Below are positions 44,438-53,229 of a DNA stretch of 64,000 nt, one piece after another; position 1 is the first letter of the stretch; each line of letters starts with the position of its first letter. Below the pieces are notes generated by a model. That model was not told where the DNA came from. It worked only from the letters and a program-made list of their open reading frames with translations, and did not search any database. This DNA is from Pedobacter foliorum (lineage in GTDB: Bacteria > Bacteroidota > Bacteroidia > Sphingobacteriales > Sphingobacteriaceae): contig NZ_JABSNU010000012.1 in assembly GCF_013266735.1 (NCBI RefSeq), forward strand, positions 62,001 through 126,000, written 5' to 3'. Both the position numbers and the translations under genes were made by a program.

Positions 44438-45478
44438 TTATTTATGGGCTGTTGGATGCAAATGTATTATGTTTTCGATAGCCATGTCAATCATTTCCGA
44501 AGAAACATCTAAATGAGTAACCATTCTGATTGTATTCGGGCCCGTGGTATTACAAGCAATACCTTTTTCAGCCAAATGATGAACAATATCATTGGCTCTA
44601 AAGCCTGCTGCAACATCAAATAAAACAATATTTGTTTGAACCGGCATTACAGAAGATACGTAATTAACCTGCCCTAAAGCCTCTGCCAATGCTGCAGCAT
44701 GCCGATGGTCGGCTGCTAATCGAGCTATATGATGATCTAATGCATAAATCCCTGCTGCTGCTAAAAAGCCTGCCTGTCTCATTCCGCCGCCAAATGCCTT
44801 ACGAATTTTCCTAGCTTTATTAATCGTCTCTTTTGAACCAAGTAGTACAGAGCCTACCGGTGCTCCAAGCCCTTTTGATAAACAAATGGATATTCCATCA
44901 AAGTATTTACCATAATCTTTTGCATGATCACCTGTAGCAACCAAAGCATTAAATATTCTGGCACCATCCAGGTGAAGCTTTAATCCTTTAATGTTACATA
45001 AAGTATGAATTGGTTCAATCTGATCCAATGTATAAGCTATTCCTCCACCCTTATTTACCGTATTCTCTAAAACTACCAAAGTTGAATTCGGATAATGAAT
45101 GTTGTCTTCATTAATTTCAGGCTCTATCAGCTCCGGGGTCAATATCCCTCGTTCGCCATATAAAAGTCGTACTGAAGCCATAGAGTGATAAGCAATACCA
45201 CCACCCTCATAACGATAAACATGAGATGTCTGATCGCAAATCACCTCATCCATTGGTTGTGTAAAGCACTTAATCGCGATCTGATTGGTCATTGTACCAG
45301 AAGGGCAAAATAGGCCGGCCTCCATATTAAACATAACTGCCAGCTTACTCTCCAGCTCATTAACCGTTTCATCTTCACCAAAAACATCATCCCCTACTCT
45401 TGCACTCATCATTGCAGATCTCATTTCGGGTGTAGGCTTTGTTACTGTATCACTTCTAAAATCGACTTTTATTGCCAT
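44438..45478 (-). CDS. ltaE: low-specificity L-threonine aldolase
   Basis: A PLP enzyme that splits threonine or allo-threonine to glycine and acetaldehyde. The 346-residue protein shows VDFRSDTVTKPTPEMR at its start, the Asp/His PLP region in LKLHLDGARIFNA, and the PLP lysine in CLSKGLGAPVGS. A seven-codon upstream extension is open, but the ATG at 45478 gives the family start. It is the first gene of the minus-strand unit with accC (8 bases apart) and ribE. Confidence 0.93.
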   Translation of the reverse strand: MAIKVDFRSDTVTKPTPEMRSAMMSARVGDDVFGEDETVNELESKLAVMFNMEAGLFCPSGTMTNQIAIKCFTQPMDEVICDQTSHVYRYEGGGIAYHSMASVRLLYGERGILTPELIEPEINEDNIHYPNSTLVVLENTVNKGGGIAYTLDQIEPIHTLCNIKGLKLHLDGARIFNALVATGDHAKDYGKYFDGISICLSKGLGAPVGSVLLGSKETINKARKIRKAFGGGMRQAGFLAAAGIYALDHHIARLAADHRHAAALAEALGQVNYVSSVMPVQTNIVLFDVAAGFRANDIVHHLAEKGIACNTTGPNTIRMVTHLDVSSEMIDMAIENIIHLHPTAHK

Positions 45479-45834
45479 ATTAATTTTTACTGAATACAAA
45501 ATTTACATTTAGTTCTTAATGGAATTAAGAACGATAATATTACAAAATACTATATAAAACAGTGCTTTTAGTAAAAAAAAGAATTATCTCCATCTTTAAA
45601 TGTTTAAATTGTATGTTTTTCATCAAAAAACCAGTATAATAGCGATTGCAATCTTGGTTGATAAAAGGAGAAAATTTTATAATTTGGATTTTAAAATAAC
45701 AAGTGTATTTTAGCCTTAGTGTTTATTTAACAATATGGTAATCTAAAAATCACGAGCAAAATTAGAAAAAACACTGTTTTTAAGTACTTAAAGGCAGAAA
45801 ATTAAAAACTAACCGAAACTAGAAAATTAAATTT
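45479..45834. other. gene-free stretch upstream of the BadF-like kinase
   Basis: A very AT-rich divergent region between ltaE and the small coupled ORF. The only structure I see is a 10-base palindrome GATTGCAATC at 45644-45653. No consensus promoter or RNA gene was recognised. Confidence 0.4.
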
Positions 45835-45897
45835 ATGAAAAAAAACCATACAAAAGTTGTAGGATTATTTACTTTTATCCCGAAAAAATCAAATTAA
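45835..45897 (+). CDS. 20-codon ORF placed one base before the BadF-like kinase gene
   Basis: A complete ATG-to-TAA frame encoding a basic 20-residue peptide (starts MKKNHTKVVG, ends IPKKSN). Its stop codon ends at 45897, one base before the ATG of the kinase (45899), so ribosomes finishing it are placed exactly at the kinase start. This fits a leader peptide or a translational-coupling ORF. It has no signal peptide and I do not recognise the peptide. There is no Shine-Dalgarno-like sequence, as is common in Bacteroidota. Chance occurrence in AT-rich DNA cannot be excluded. Confidence 0.4.
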   Translation: MKKNHTKVVGLFTFIPKKSN

Positions 45898-45898
45898 G

Positions 45899-46756
45899 AT
45901 GATAGTTATTGCAGATGGTGGTTCAACTAAAACCAATTGGTGTTTAATTAATGAGGCTGGTAGAAAAATTCATTTTAATACAGAGGGCTATAACCCGTAC
46001 TTTTCGAGCACAGAGTACATAGTAGAGTCATTAAGAAAAACACTACCTGATCACTTGGAAACTGACAAGTTGAAAGAGGTAAATTATTATGGAGCGGGCT
46101 GTTCAACAGACGCCAAACGTAAAATTGTTGCTGATGCAATGAAACAGGTATTTCCAAATGCCGAGATCAACATTGGTCACGATTTATTAGCTTCATGCAG
46201 AGCTTTATTAGGTGATGAACCTGGTTTCGCTGCAATTTTAGGAACAGGAACAAACTCTTGTTTATATGATGGAAAAGACATCACTTTAAACATCGATTCA
46301 CTAGGATATTTCTTAGGTGATGAAGGAAGTGGTTGTTTCATCGGAAAAAGAATTCTTTCAGATTACATGAAAGGTTATATGCCAAAAGGACTTAGAGAAA
46401 GTTTCTATGATAACTTTGCATTAACCAACGAAGATATTTTTGATCATATCTATAACAAACCATTGCCTAACCGCTTCTGCGCTGGCTTTAGTAAGTTTTT
46501 ATATGACTTCAAAGACAATTATGAGGACTATACTTTCTCAACTGTTGAGTATGCATTTACTGCATTCTTTGAAAACCTTGTAATTCACTATCCTAACTAC
46601 AAAGAACACACATTAAACTGTGTAGGTTCTGTAGGTTATAGCTTTAGAGATATATTAAGTATTGTTGCAGATAGATATGAAATGGGTGTTGGTAAAATTA
46701 TCCGCTCACCAATAGATGATCTTGTTGATTACCATTTACAGGTAGCTAACAAATAA
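45899..46756 (+). CDS. BadF/BadG/BcrA-family ATPase, N-acetylglucosamine kinase-like
   Basis: A 285-residue member of the ASKHA (actin/hexokinase-like) fold, close to eukaryotic-type N-acetylglucosamine kinase. Phosphate 1 is MIVIADGGSTKTNW at the N-terminus; phosphate 2 is AAILGTGTNS; the sugar/metal region LGYFLGDEGSGCFIGKR follows. Predicted reaction is ATP-dependent phosphorylation of an amino sugar such as GlcNAc, possibly recycled from the cell wall. It is monocistronic with the tiny ORF before it, and a 50-base perfect palindrome terminates it. A diverged paralog is at 48875-49717. Confidence 0.85.
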   Translation: MIVIADGGSTKTNWCLINEAGRKIHFNTEGYNPYFSSTEYIVESLRKTLPDHLETDKLKEVNYYGAGCSTDAKRKIVADAMKQVFPNAEINIGHDLLASCRALLGDEPGFAAILGTGTNSCLYDGKDITLNIDSLGYFLGDEGSGCFIGKRILSDYMKGYMPKGLRESFYDNFALTNEDIFDHIYNKPLPNRFCAGFSKFLYDFKDNYEDYTFSTVEYAFTAFFENLVIHYPNYKEHTLNCVGSVGYSFRDILSIVADRYEMGVGKIIRSPIDDLVDYHLQVANK

Positions 46757-46767
46757 CAATCATAAAT

Positions 46768-46817
46768 AAGCACATAAAAAAAGCTCCTAAATATTTAGGA
46801 GCTTTTTTTATGTGCTT
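46768..46817. terminator. 50-base perfect palindrome, bidirectional terminator
   Basis: Bases 46768-46792 are the exact reverse complement of 46793-46817 with no loop bases between. AGCTCC/GGAGCT forms the strong core flanked by A7/T7, so it ends transcripts of the kinase gene and of the convergent Nudix regulator gene. It is long enough to extrude as a cruciform. Confidence 0.9.
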
Positions 46818-46822
46818 AGTGT

Positions 46823-47512
46823 TTAAAAGGAGATTTCCTTTTCAAACAATTTCGCATATTTTCTCTTATCAAACTTATACAATGTGGCAGCTCTGAAAGA
46901 TACCCCCTGTTGTTTTTCCTGAAGATCTCTCAATACTCCAAAACTCAACATCTTCTTTCTAAAGTTCCTTTTATCCAGCTTCTTGTTTAAGATAATTTCA
47001 TACACATTTTGCAACTGGGTTAGTGTAAACTTCTCTGGTAAAAGTTCAAATGCTATAGGCTGATGTTTAATACGACGTTTGATCTTTTCAAGACCTTTAT
47101 CAAAAATCTGCTGATGGTCAAATGCCAGTCTTGGCAAATCCTTTACATTAATCCAATGTGCCTGTTTAGCATATGTACTAATCGGTTTTACTGCTTTATC
47201 ACCACCTAAACGCAGTAATGCATAATAGGCTATACTCACTACCCTTCCCTGTGGATGTCGGTTAACATCACCGAAGGTGTAGTATTGTTCCATATAAATA
47301 TTACTTAGTCCGGTGAGTTCGTTCAAAATTCTGGAGGCCGATTGATCTAAACTCTCAACTTCTCCAACAATATTACCCGGCAAGGCCCACCAGTCTTTAA
47401 ATGGCTCTTCATTTCTTTCGATCAGAAGAATCTTCAACTCTCCCTCATCGAATCCGAATACAACACAGTCGATGGAAAAAGTGGAATCAAACTTTGGTAA
47501 GATTTCTTTCAA
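46823..47512 (-). CDS. Nudix-HTH transcriptional regulator (NrtR/AraR-like)
   Basis: The 229-residue protein has a Nudix-fold N-terminal domain (about 10-145) and a C-terminal winged helix (about 150-229; FTLTQLQNVYEIILNKKLDKRNFRKK). The Nudix box is degenerate: ASRILNELTGL replaces two of the conserved glutamates of REUXEEXGU, so it should bind a nucleotide-sugar or sugar ligand rather than hydrolyse it, as in NrtR and the Bacteroides AraR. The start appears to be TTG at 47512, with no nearby ATG. Targets are unknown; the neighbouring pfkA operon and the BadF kinase are natural candidates. Confidence 0.85.
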   Translation of the reverse strand: MKEILPKFDSTFSIDCVVFGFDEGELKILLIERNEEPFKDWWALPGNIVGEVESLDQSASRILNELTGLSNIYMEQYYTFGDVNRHPQGRVVSIAYYALLRLGGDKAVKPISTYAKQAHWINVKDLPRLAFDHQQIFDKGLEKIKRRIKHQPIAFELLPEKFTLTQLQNVYEIILNKKLDKRNFRKKMLSFGVLRDLQEKQQGVSFRAATLYKFDKRKYAKLFEKEISF

Positions 47513-47883
47513 AATATTAAATATTAATTACGCTAATTATTCGTTATACTATACCTCTAAATATAATTAAAGGCGGTTTCATTTTTTTCATAAAGATAGG
47601 TAAGAATCCCAATTTAGCAACATATGTGCGTTTAGCCTCCAATTTATTTTCAAACAAGCCACTTTCCTAATAAAACGTTTAAGTAAAACAATAAATATGC
47701 TTCTATTTTACTTTTTTTCCATTCCTTTGAAAGTGGGTACAAACTGCATGTTTATAGTTCTGTTTCAATATATTAAATTTTTAAATATTAAAGCAAATAA
47801 ATATACTTGTCCCCAAATTACACAGAAAAATAAAAAATAATTACTTAGTGTAAAAAATACACCCTATATTCGTATAATAAATC
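47513..47883. other. divergent control region of the Nudix regulator and pfkA operon
   Basis: No gene. Very AT-rich. A TATATTCG word just before pfkA (about 47871-47878) is near the -7 consensus, and TTACAC and GTGTAA occur as a split inverted repeat about 30 bases apart in 47815-47855. A site for the Nudix regulator would be expected here, but I cannot name one. Confidence 0.35.
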
Positions 47884-48870
47884 ATGAGACCAAATATCAA
47901 AAATATCGCTGTATTGACATCTGGAGGAGATGCTCCGGGAATGAACGCTTGTATTAGAGCTGTAGTAAGAACCGGAATATACAATGGTATAAATATGTTT
48001 GGAGTTTTGCAGGGATACCAGGGGTTAATAAATAACAATATTAATCCGATGGATGCAAGATCCGTAAGTAACATTATCCACCTCGGAGGAACGATATTAA
48101 AAACAGCACGTTGTCTGGAATTCAAAACTGAAGAAGGACTTGACATAGCTTTTGCAAATTTAAAAGCAAGAGACATAGATGGATTAATTGTAATCGGAGG
48201 AGACGGAACCTTTACAGGAGCTCAACGGTTTGCAAAAAAACATGGCGTAAAAGTTATAGGTATTCCTGGAACTATTGATAACGATTTATCAGGATCAGAT
48301 TTCACTTTAGGATATGATACCGCGATAAACACAGTTATTGAAGCCATTGACAAGATCAGAGATACAGCCGACTCACACGACAGGTTGTTCTTTATCGAAG
48401 TAATGGGTAGAGATTCAGGATGTATCGCTTTAAGAAGTGCGATTGCCAGTGGAGCGGAAGCTGTTTTGTTGCCAGAAAGAGAAACCAGTGTTGATGAATT
48501 GGTAGCGCAACTGGAATCAGGTGCATCTACTAAAAAATCTTCGAGCATAGTTATTGTTTCTGAAGGACATAAAGATGGTGGAGCATATGACATCGCCAAA
48601 AAAGTTAAGGAAAGGTTTAACCACTATGATACAAAAGTAACTATCTTAGGCCACCTTCAACGCGGAGGCAGTCCGAGTAGTTTTGACAGGATACTTGGAA
48701 GTAGGTTAGGCTTTGCAGCAGTAAATGAAATTCTGAAAGGAAGTACCATGCAAATGGTTGGTTTACGCGGTAACGAGATACATACAACCTCAATTGAAGA
48801 TGCGCTTACAAAGCACAGCTTTAAATTGGAGAATGATTTATTGGAAATGACTAAAGTCTTATCAATATAA
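47884..48870 (+). CDS. pfkA: ATP-dependent 6-phosphofructokinase
   Basis: Phosphorylates fructose 6-phosphate to fructose 1,6-bisphosphate. In the 328-residue protein TSGGDAPGMNACIRA (12 on), IGGDGTFTGA (ATP site, 104 on; the Gly after GGD fits ATP rather than pyrophosphate use) and GTIDNDLSGSD with catalytic Asp132 are all present, followed by EVMGRDSGCIAL. It is the first gene of a three-gene operon with 4-base gaps: pfkA, a divergent BadF-like protein, gap. Confidence 0.95.
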   Translation: MRPNIKNIAVLTSGGDAPGMNACIRAVVRTGIYNGINMFGVLQGYQGLINNNINPMDARSVSNIIHLGGTILKTARCLEFKTEEGLDIAFANLKARDIDGLIVIGGDGTFTGAQRFAKKHGVKVIGIPGTIDNDLSGSDFTLGYDTAINTVIEAIDKIRDTADSHDRLFFIEVMGRDSGCIALRSAIASGAEAVLLPERETSVDELVAQLESGASTKKSSSIVIVSEGHKDGGAYDIAKKVKERFNHYDTKVTILGHLQRGGSPSSFDRILGSRLGFAAVNEILKGSTMQMVGLRGNEIHTTSIEDALTKHSFKLENDLLEMTKVLSI

Positions 48871-48874
48871 TAAA

Positions 48875-49717
48875 ATGATTGCAGTAGTTTATAGCGGATC
48901 AAAAACAGCATTTTGGAAAATTGCACGTGATGGTAAAACCATCGCTGAGTGCACTATGCCCGGAATTAATCCTTGTTTTAATGACCAGAAAGCAATACTG
49001 CAGTTTTTAAATAAAAAATCGACCTTAATCAATCATGCCGAAAGCATAAAGAAAATTTATGTGTTTGCTGCCGGTGCTTCTTCAGTAGAAAGAAGAAACG
49101 AATTGGCAGAAACCCTAGGTCTTTTCTTTAAGTTCAGCAAAATTACAGTTAAGGATGATTTGTATGGAGCAGCAATATCTGCTTGTTACAATAATAGTGG
49201 CATTGTCGGCATTTTAGGCAGTGGAGCTAACTGTGCGTATTTTGATGGTAAAAGTCCTGAGAAAAACAACTTTGGTCTTGGATTTATCCTTGGCGATGAG
49301 GGCTCAGCAACTTTCCTTGGAAAAACTCTTGTAAAGAGCTTTCTTCAAGAAAAATTACCAAAAGATTTACAAAGTGAGTTTGAGGTTAAATATAATCTGG
49401 ACAGACCGCAAATACTTGAGCGAGTGTATAAAAAACCGATGGCTCAGCAGTTTTTCAGTTCTTTCTTTGATTTCTTCCTTGAACATCGCAACCATAAATA
49501 TATACTAGAGTTGATAGATAATGCGTTTGAAAGTTATTTTAAAATCTATTTACTACCAACTATAGAATTACACCCTGGAAAAGAAATACATTTTGTAGGT
49601 CTTGTTGCAGGAACGTTTCAGGAGCAGCTACGTGCTATTGCTGCAAAACATGGATTAACAATAACATCAATAACTAAAGAACCAATATATAATTTACTAA
49701 ACTACTATTCAAATTAA
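48875..49717 (+). CDS. diverged BadF/GlcNAc-kinase-like protein (possible pseudokinase)
   Basis: A 280-residue paralog of the kinase at 45899-46756, of the same fold and length. Phosphate 2 (VGILGSGANCAYFDG) and the LGFILGDEGSATFLGK region are kept, but the phosphate 1 loop reads VVYSGSKTAFW instead of IADGGSTKTNW: the Asp is replaced by Tyr and the loop is one residue shorter. In ASKHA kinases that Asp coordinates Mg-ATP, so activity is doubtful. It starts 4 bases after pfkA and ends 4 bases before gap, so it is made with these glycolytic enzymes. A regulatory or sensing role is an inference; an atypical sugar kinase is the alternative. Confidence 0.8.
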   Translation: MIAVVYSGSKTAFWKIARDGKTIAECTMPGINPCFNDQKAILQFLNKKSTLINHAESIKKIYVFAAGASSVERRNELAETLGLFFKFSKITVKDDLYGAAISACYNNSGIVGILGSGANCAYFDGKSPEKNNFGLGFILGDEGSATFLGKTLVKSFLQEKLPKDLQSEFEVKYNLDRPQILERVYKKPMAQQFFSSFFDFFLEHRNHKYILELIDNAFESYFKIYLLPTIELHPGKEIHFVGLVAGTFQEQLRAIAAKHGLTITSITKEPIYNLLNYYSN

Positions 49718-49721
49718 TAAG

Positions 49722-50720
49722 ATGAGCAAAATTGGAATAAACGGCTTTGGCCGTATCGGCAGACTTGTTTTTAGAGCTGCTTTAAAAAGAGGATTAGATA
49801 TCGTTGCAATCAATGACTTAGTTGATCCAGATTACATGGCTTATATGTTGAAATATGATTCTACACATGGTCGTTTTGATGGCACTATCGCTGTAGAAAA
49901 TGGTAATCTTGTTGTAAACGGAAAAACTATCCGCATCACTGCAGAAAGAGATCCTGCAAACTTAAAATGGGATGAAGTTGGTGTTGAAACTGTTATCGAA
50001 TCAACTGGTTTATTCTTAACTCAAGCAGATGGTGCAAAACACCTTGCTGCAGGTGCAAAAAGAGTAGTATTCTCAGCTCCGGCAAAAGACGATACCCCTA
50101 CTTACGTAATGGGTGTTAATCATCATAAATTAACTGCAGATCAAACTATCGTTTCAAATGCATCTTGTACTACTAACTGCTTAGCACCAATCGCTAAAGT
50201 ATTAAATGATAACTTTGGTATCGTTGAAGGTTTAATGAGTACTATTCACGCTGTAACTGCAACTCAAAAAACAGTTGATAGCCCTTCAGCTAAAGACTGG
50301 AGAGGTGGACGTGGTGGTTTCTCTAACATCATCCCTTCATCAACAGGTGCTGCTAAAGCTGTAGGCTTGGTGCTTCCTGAATTAAAAGGTAAATTAACTG
50401 GTATGTCTTTCCGCGTTCCTGTAGCCGACGTTTCTGTTGTCGATCTTACTGTACGTTTGGAAAAACCAGCAACTTACGAAGACGTAAAAAAAGCCATGAA
50501 AGCTGCCTCTGAAGGTGAGTTAAAAGGCGTATTAGCATATACTGAAGACGAAGTAGTTTCTACTGACTTTATCGGCGATGAGCATGCTTCAATTTTTGAT
50601 GCAAAAGCTGGTATTTCATTGAATGATAACTTCGTTAAAGTGGTTTCTTGGTATGATAACGAATGGGGCTATTCTAATGCATTAGCTAAATTCGTAGAGT
50701 ACTACGGAAACTTAAAGTAA
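49722..50720 (+). CDS. gap: glyceraldehyde-3-phosphate dehydrogenase, type I
   Basis: A 332-residue GAPDH. The N-terminus KIGINGFGRIGR binds NAD; Asp32 in NDL fits NAD over NADP. The catalytic cysteine is Cys149 in SNASCTTNC, and the His that activates it is in MSTIHAVTATQ. It is the last gene of the pfkA operon, with a hairpin terminator 33 bases downstream. Codons are strongly biased to the favoured set of this genome, as expected for a highly expressed gene. Confidence 0.96.
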   Translation: MSKIGINGFGRIGRLVFRAALKRGLDIVAINDLVDPDYMAYMLKYDSTHGRFDGTIAVENGNLVVNGKTIRITAERDPANLKWDEVGVETVIESTGLFLTQADGAKHLAAGAKRVVFSAPAKDDTPTYVMGVNHHKLTADQTIVSNASCTTNCLAPIAKVLNDNFGIVEGLMSTIHAVTATQKTVDSPSAKDWRGGRGGFSNIIPSSTGAAKAVGLVLPELKGKLTGMSFRVPVADVSVVDLTVRLEKPATYEDVKKAMKAASEGELKGVLAYTEDEVVSTDFIGDEHASIFDAKAGISLNDNFVKVVSWYDNEWGYSNALAKFVEYYGNLK

Positions 50721-50752
50721 AACCCGTTCATACAGGTTTATATTTGGTTAGA

Positions 50753-50783
50753 AAAGGGATGTGCGTGGATGCGACATCCCTTT
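50753..50783 (+). terminator. hairpin terminator after gap
   Basis: AAAGGGATGT (50753-50762) pairs with ACATCCCTTT (50774-50783), followed by CTTTGTTT. Serves the pfkA operon. Confidence 0.8.
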
Positions 50784-51043
50784 CTTTGTTTCTATCAAAT
50801 TTTCATTTACCTGATTACTCATCATACCGTTTTACATTTCAACCGTTTATAACCTTAGTATCCTTAATCTATTACTTAAGGATGGGGCAAATACAGATTT
50901 TGGATAACGCAACCTACACTTTTTCTATAATCTGGGTTTATACCGATAAAGCCGAATGCGCAAAAAAATCCTATTAAAGTCCCTAATATTGCATTAATAT
51001 CTCTTAATCCTCCGGTTTGCTTTAATCAAGGAGTTCTTTAGGG
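50784..51043. other. gene-free stretch at the start of the accessory region
   Basis: With the terminator it makes a gap of just over 300 bases. I see no gene. Reading the minus strand from the 3' end of the next gene in the +1 frame gives a short protein-like tail ending at 51022 (see findings). Confidence 0.4.
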
Positions 51044-52180
51044 TTATTGTTTCCTAGTCTGGCCAGCGGATGATTTAGCATTGTCTAATTCAACAACCTG
51101 TCGGTTTTTCCGCAATAGTATTTTTGCAATCTCTCCTTCTTTCCAATAATCTGATATATTCTTTTTTTGCTTTTCTGTAAGCGGAGTTACTTCTTCATTC
51201 AGTTGTCTGCCATAAGCATTGGCAGCTAAAATATCGTAGTATTGACCATCTTTAAATCCAACTAAATTCGATAAGATAGCTTTCACACTAGCCATCCAGG
51301 ACGGAACATCACGTTCAGCAATTTTGGGTATCGCTAATGTACCATTCTTTAAAATTTCTTTTTGAAAATCCATGAAACTTGAACAAATCAGATATTGAGG
51401 GTTATTAAGATCGAAATCTTTCAAAAATCCAAAATAGGATTTATCAATCTTTTGCATCTTAGGCATTGCAGTAGTATCCTTAACTATATTCCTGTAATTA
51501 AATTTCATCGACCTTTCGTAATTGAAGGCACGCATCCTGTAATTCCATATCCGAAAATCTTTAGCCAGAATTTCTTTTATTTCTCTTGATAGTAATGAAT
51601 CCTTATTTAAGATTTCCAATTTCACGGATACCCTAGTGTTGACATGGTTTAGAAAGGCTTCAGGACTCTTGTTGTAAAGGGATACCTGTGGTTCAGGTAC
51701 TGCATCATAAACACCTAACATTTGATTTATGATTGCCAAGCTTCGCATCATTTGATATTTATCCATTTCCGGCTCAGTCTGCACGTCTTCAATATCAAGG
51801 TTCTGGTTGTAAGTGATATCGATATTAGTTACTTCTCCGCTTTTCACTTTGACAAGAAGAGAATTATATGGCTTTAGACTAGTATATAAGCCAATTAGCG
51901 AAATATCTGTTTCCACATCAACGACTATAGAGAATTTACCTGATTCGTCAATAACAGTTTTATATTTAGAGATCTCACCCGAAATTGGATGTGGAACGAA
52001 AATCTCCACAGAACCATTATTCTTATGTGTTTCATTTGGACTGCTAATTTTGCCGTTAATATTAGCTGTACCTGCTTCTATTTTAGGTGTACCTATAGTA
52101 ATATCTTTAGGCTCCTTAAAGGGCAGCAAGAGCAAAAAGCTGAATAAGCAAAGAAGATTGATTATTATTACTTTATTCAT
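51044..52180 (-). CDS. TlpA-like protein lacking its thioredoxin domain
   Basis: The 378-residue product has a hydrophobic N-terminal signal, a beta-rich segment (about 40-130, a DUF4369-like or carboxypeptidase-regulatory-like fold) and a helical central part with the recognisable pattern FLKDFDLNNPQYL, then LVGFKDGQYYDILAANAYG and KQKKNISDYWKEGEIAKILLRKN. In the Sphingobacteriaceae TlpA-type proteins that I know with this central part, the linker after KILLRKN leads into a thioredoxin domain with WCxxC. Here the frame stops 22 residues after that point, and no WCxxC is found downstream on any frame I read. It is therefore probably a truncated remnant or a non-redox version. Confidence 0.65.
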   Translation of the reverse strand: MNKVIIINLLCLFSFLLLLPFKEPKDITIGTPKIEAGTANINGKISSPNETHKNNGSVEIFVPHPISGEISKYKTVIDESGKFSIVVDVETDISLIGLYTSLKPYNSLLVKVKSGEVTNIDITYNQNLDIEDVQTEPEMDKYQMMRSLAIINQMLGVYDAVPEPQVSLYNKSPEAFLNHVNTRVSVKLEILNKDSLLSREIKEILAKDFRIWNYRMRAFNYERSMKFNYRNIVKDTTAMPKMQKIDKSYFGFLKDFDLNNPQYLICSSFMDFQKEILKNGTLAIPKIAERDVPSWMASVKAILSNLVGFKDGQYYDILAANAYGRQLNEEVTPLTEKQKKNISDYWKEGEIAKILLRKNRQVVELDNAKSSAGQTRKQ

Positions 52181-52404
52181 AGTTATTTATAGATCAAAAG
52201 TGAAGGCATTTCTATTCAGGTTTAACGTTTAATCAAGCATGATCTTAACAATGATTCTTTCGGATTTTTAATAGTCTATTCATTTTGCGCGATTTAGATA
52301 ATGTAATATACACTTATTTCCCAAAATCTAAATGATGAGTAAGGGAAGGCTAGCTGAACGTAAATAAATTAATGGATTTAGGACTTATTTTGTGTGAATG
52401 CCAA

Positions 52405-53127
52405 TTAGTTACTTAATTTCGGTTCAATTTTATAAATATCACACCCCACTAGTGAAGTTAGTTTTCCAAGTAATGCTTGTGATCCTCCAATGTAAGTTAC
52501 ATCCGAATCATAATTAGAAATAATACACCATTCTTTTGTATCAGGGAATATGGCTGAGGGGTTTTCTCTAATATCCTCCTGATTCCAAAGTTCTTCTAGC
52601 TCTGATAATTTCCCTCTATATAAAATCTCATTACCAAACCAGTCCGACGTCTTTAATAGACAATAATAATAGTTCACTTCTATATCACCATACAGATTAA
52701 GAATTGCGTCCCTAATTCTCTGTACCTGTGTGTTTTCCATATCCCCGTCCGCCGGAAAAGAAATATGCGATGGCCACTGTTGATCCTTCAATAGCAATAA
52801 CCTGATACGTTCTTGCACTAGGATTGCACTATGTAAATCGAATTGCTCTTTGTATAACTTGAAGAAATTAGGCCAAGTGATTGCTTTGTAATCTACCTCT
52901 TTGTCATTCGATTGAAAACAATCATGAGATAAACACTTTTCACTCTTAATCCAAAATGGATGAAAGACTACTGCATAATTTTCAAATATCAAAGGACAAA
53001 ACAAAGTTAGCAGATACCATAGTCTTTCATTTGGAGTATACACAACATCATTATCTAGCTCAACATGATCCCCTAATGAGGCATGTGTAGCTATCCACTC
53101 AGGCAATATAGAGTTAATCTTCTTCAT
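52405..53127 (-). CDS. hypothetical protein, 240 residues
   Basis: I do not recognise a family. The product is soluble, acidic and rich in Trp and Tyr, without a signal peptide or membrane segment. It contains one Cys-rich short stretch (SEKCLSHDCF). Single-gene transcription is likely, with gaps of more than 100 bases on both sides. It stands in a stretch of lineage-specific small genes on the same strand, a setting typical of immunity genes for interbacterial toxins; that is context only. Confidence 0.6.
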   Translation of the reverse strand: MKKINSILPEWIATHASLGDHVELDNDVVYTPNERLWYLLTLFCPLIFENYAVVFHPFWIKSEKCLSHDCFQSNDKEVDYKAITWPNFFKLYKEQFDLHSAILVQERIRLLLLKDQQWPSHISFPADGDMENTQVQRIRDAILNLYGDIEVNYYYCLLKTSDWFGNEILYRGKLSELEELWNQEDIRENPSAIFPDTKEWCIISNYDSDVTYIGGSQALLGKLTSLVGCDIYKIEPKLSN

Positions 53128-53229
53128 ACTCTTTCGTCGATAATTATAAGCTAATATTGCCTTGTATAAATTTATGGTGGTAAAACGATAGTTAATTGAG
53201 AGGAAAGTTCGGATATTACAATTGAAAAT

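Noticed and set aside
50744..50977. 77-codon plus-strand frame after gap
   Set aside because: It begins just before the terminator hairpin and runs through it, and its composition is not protein-like.
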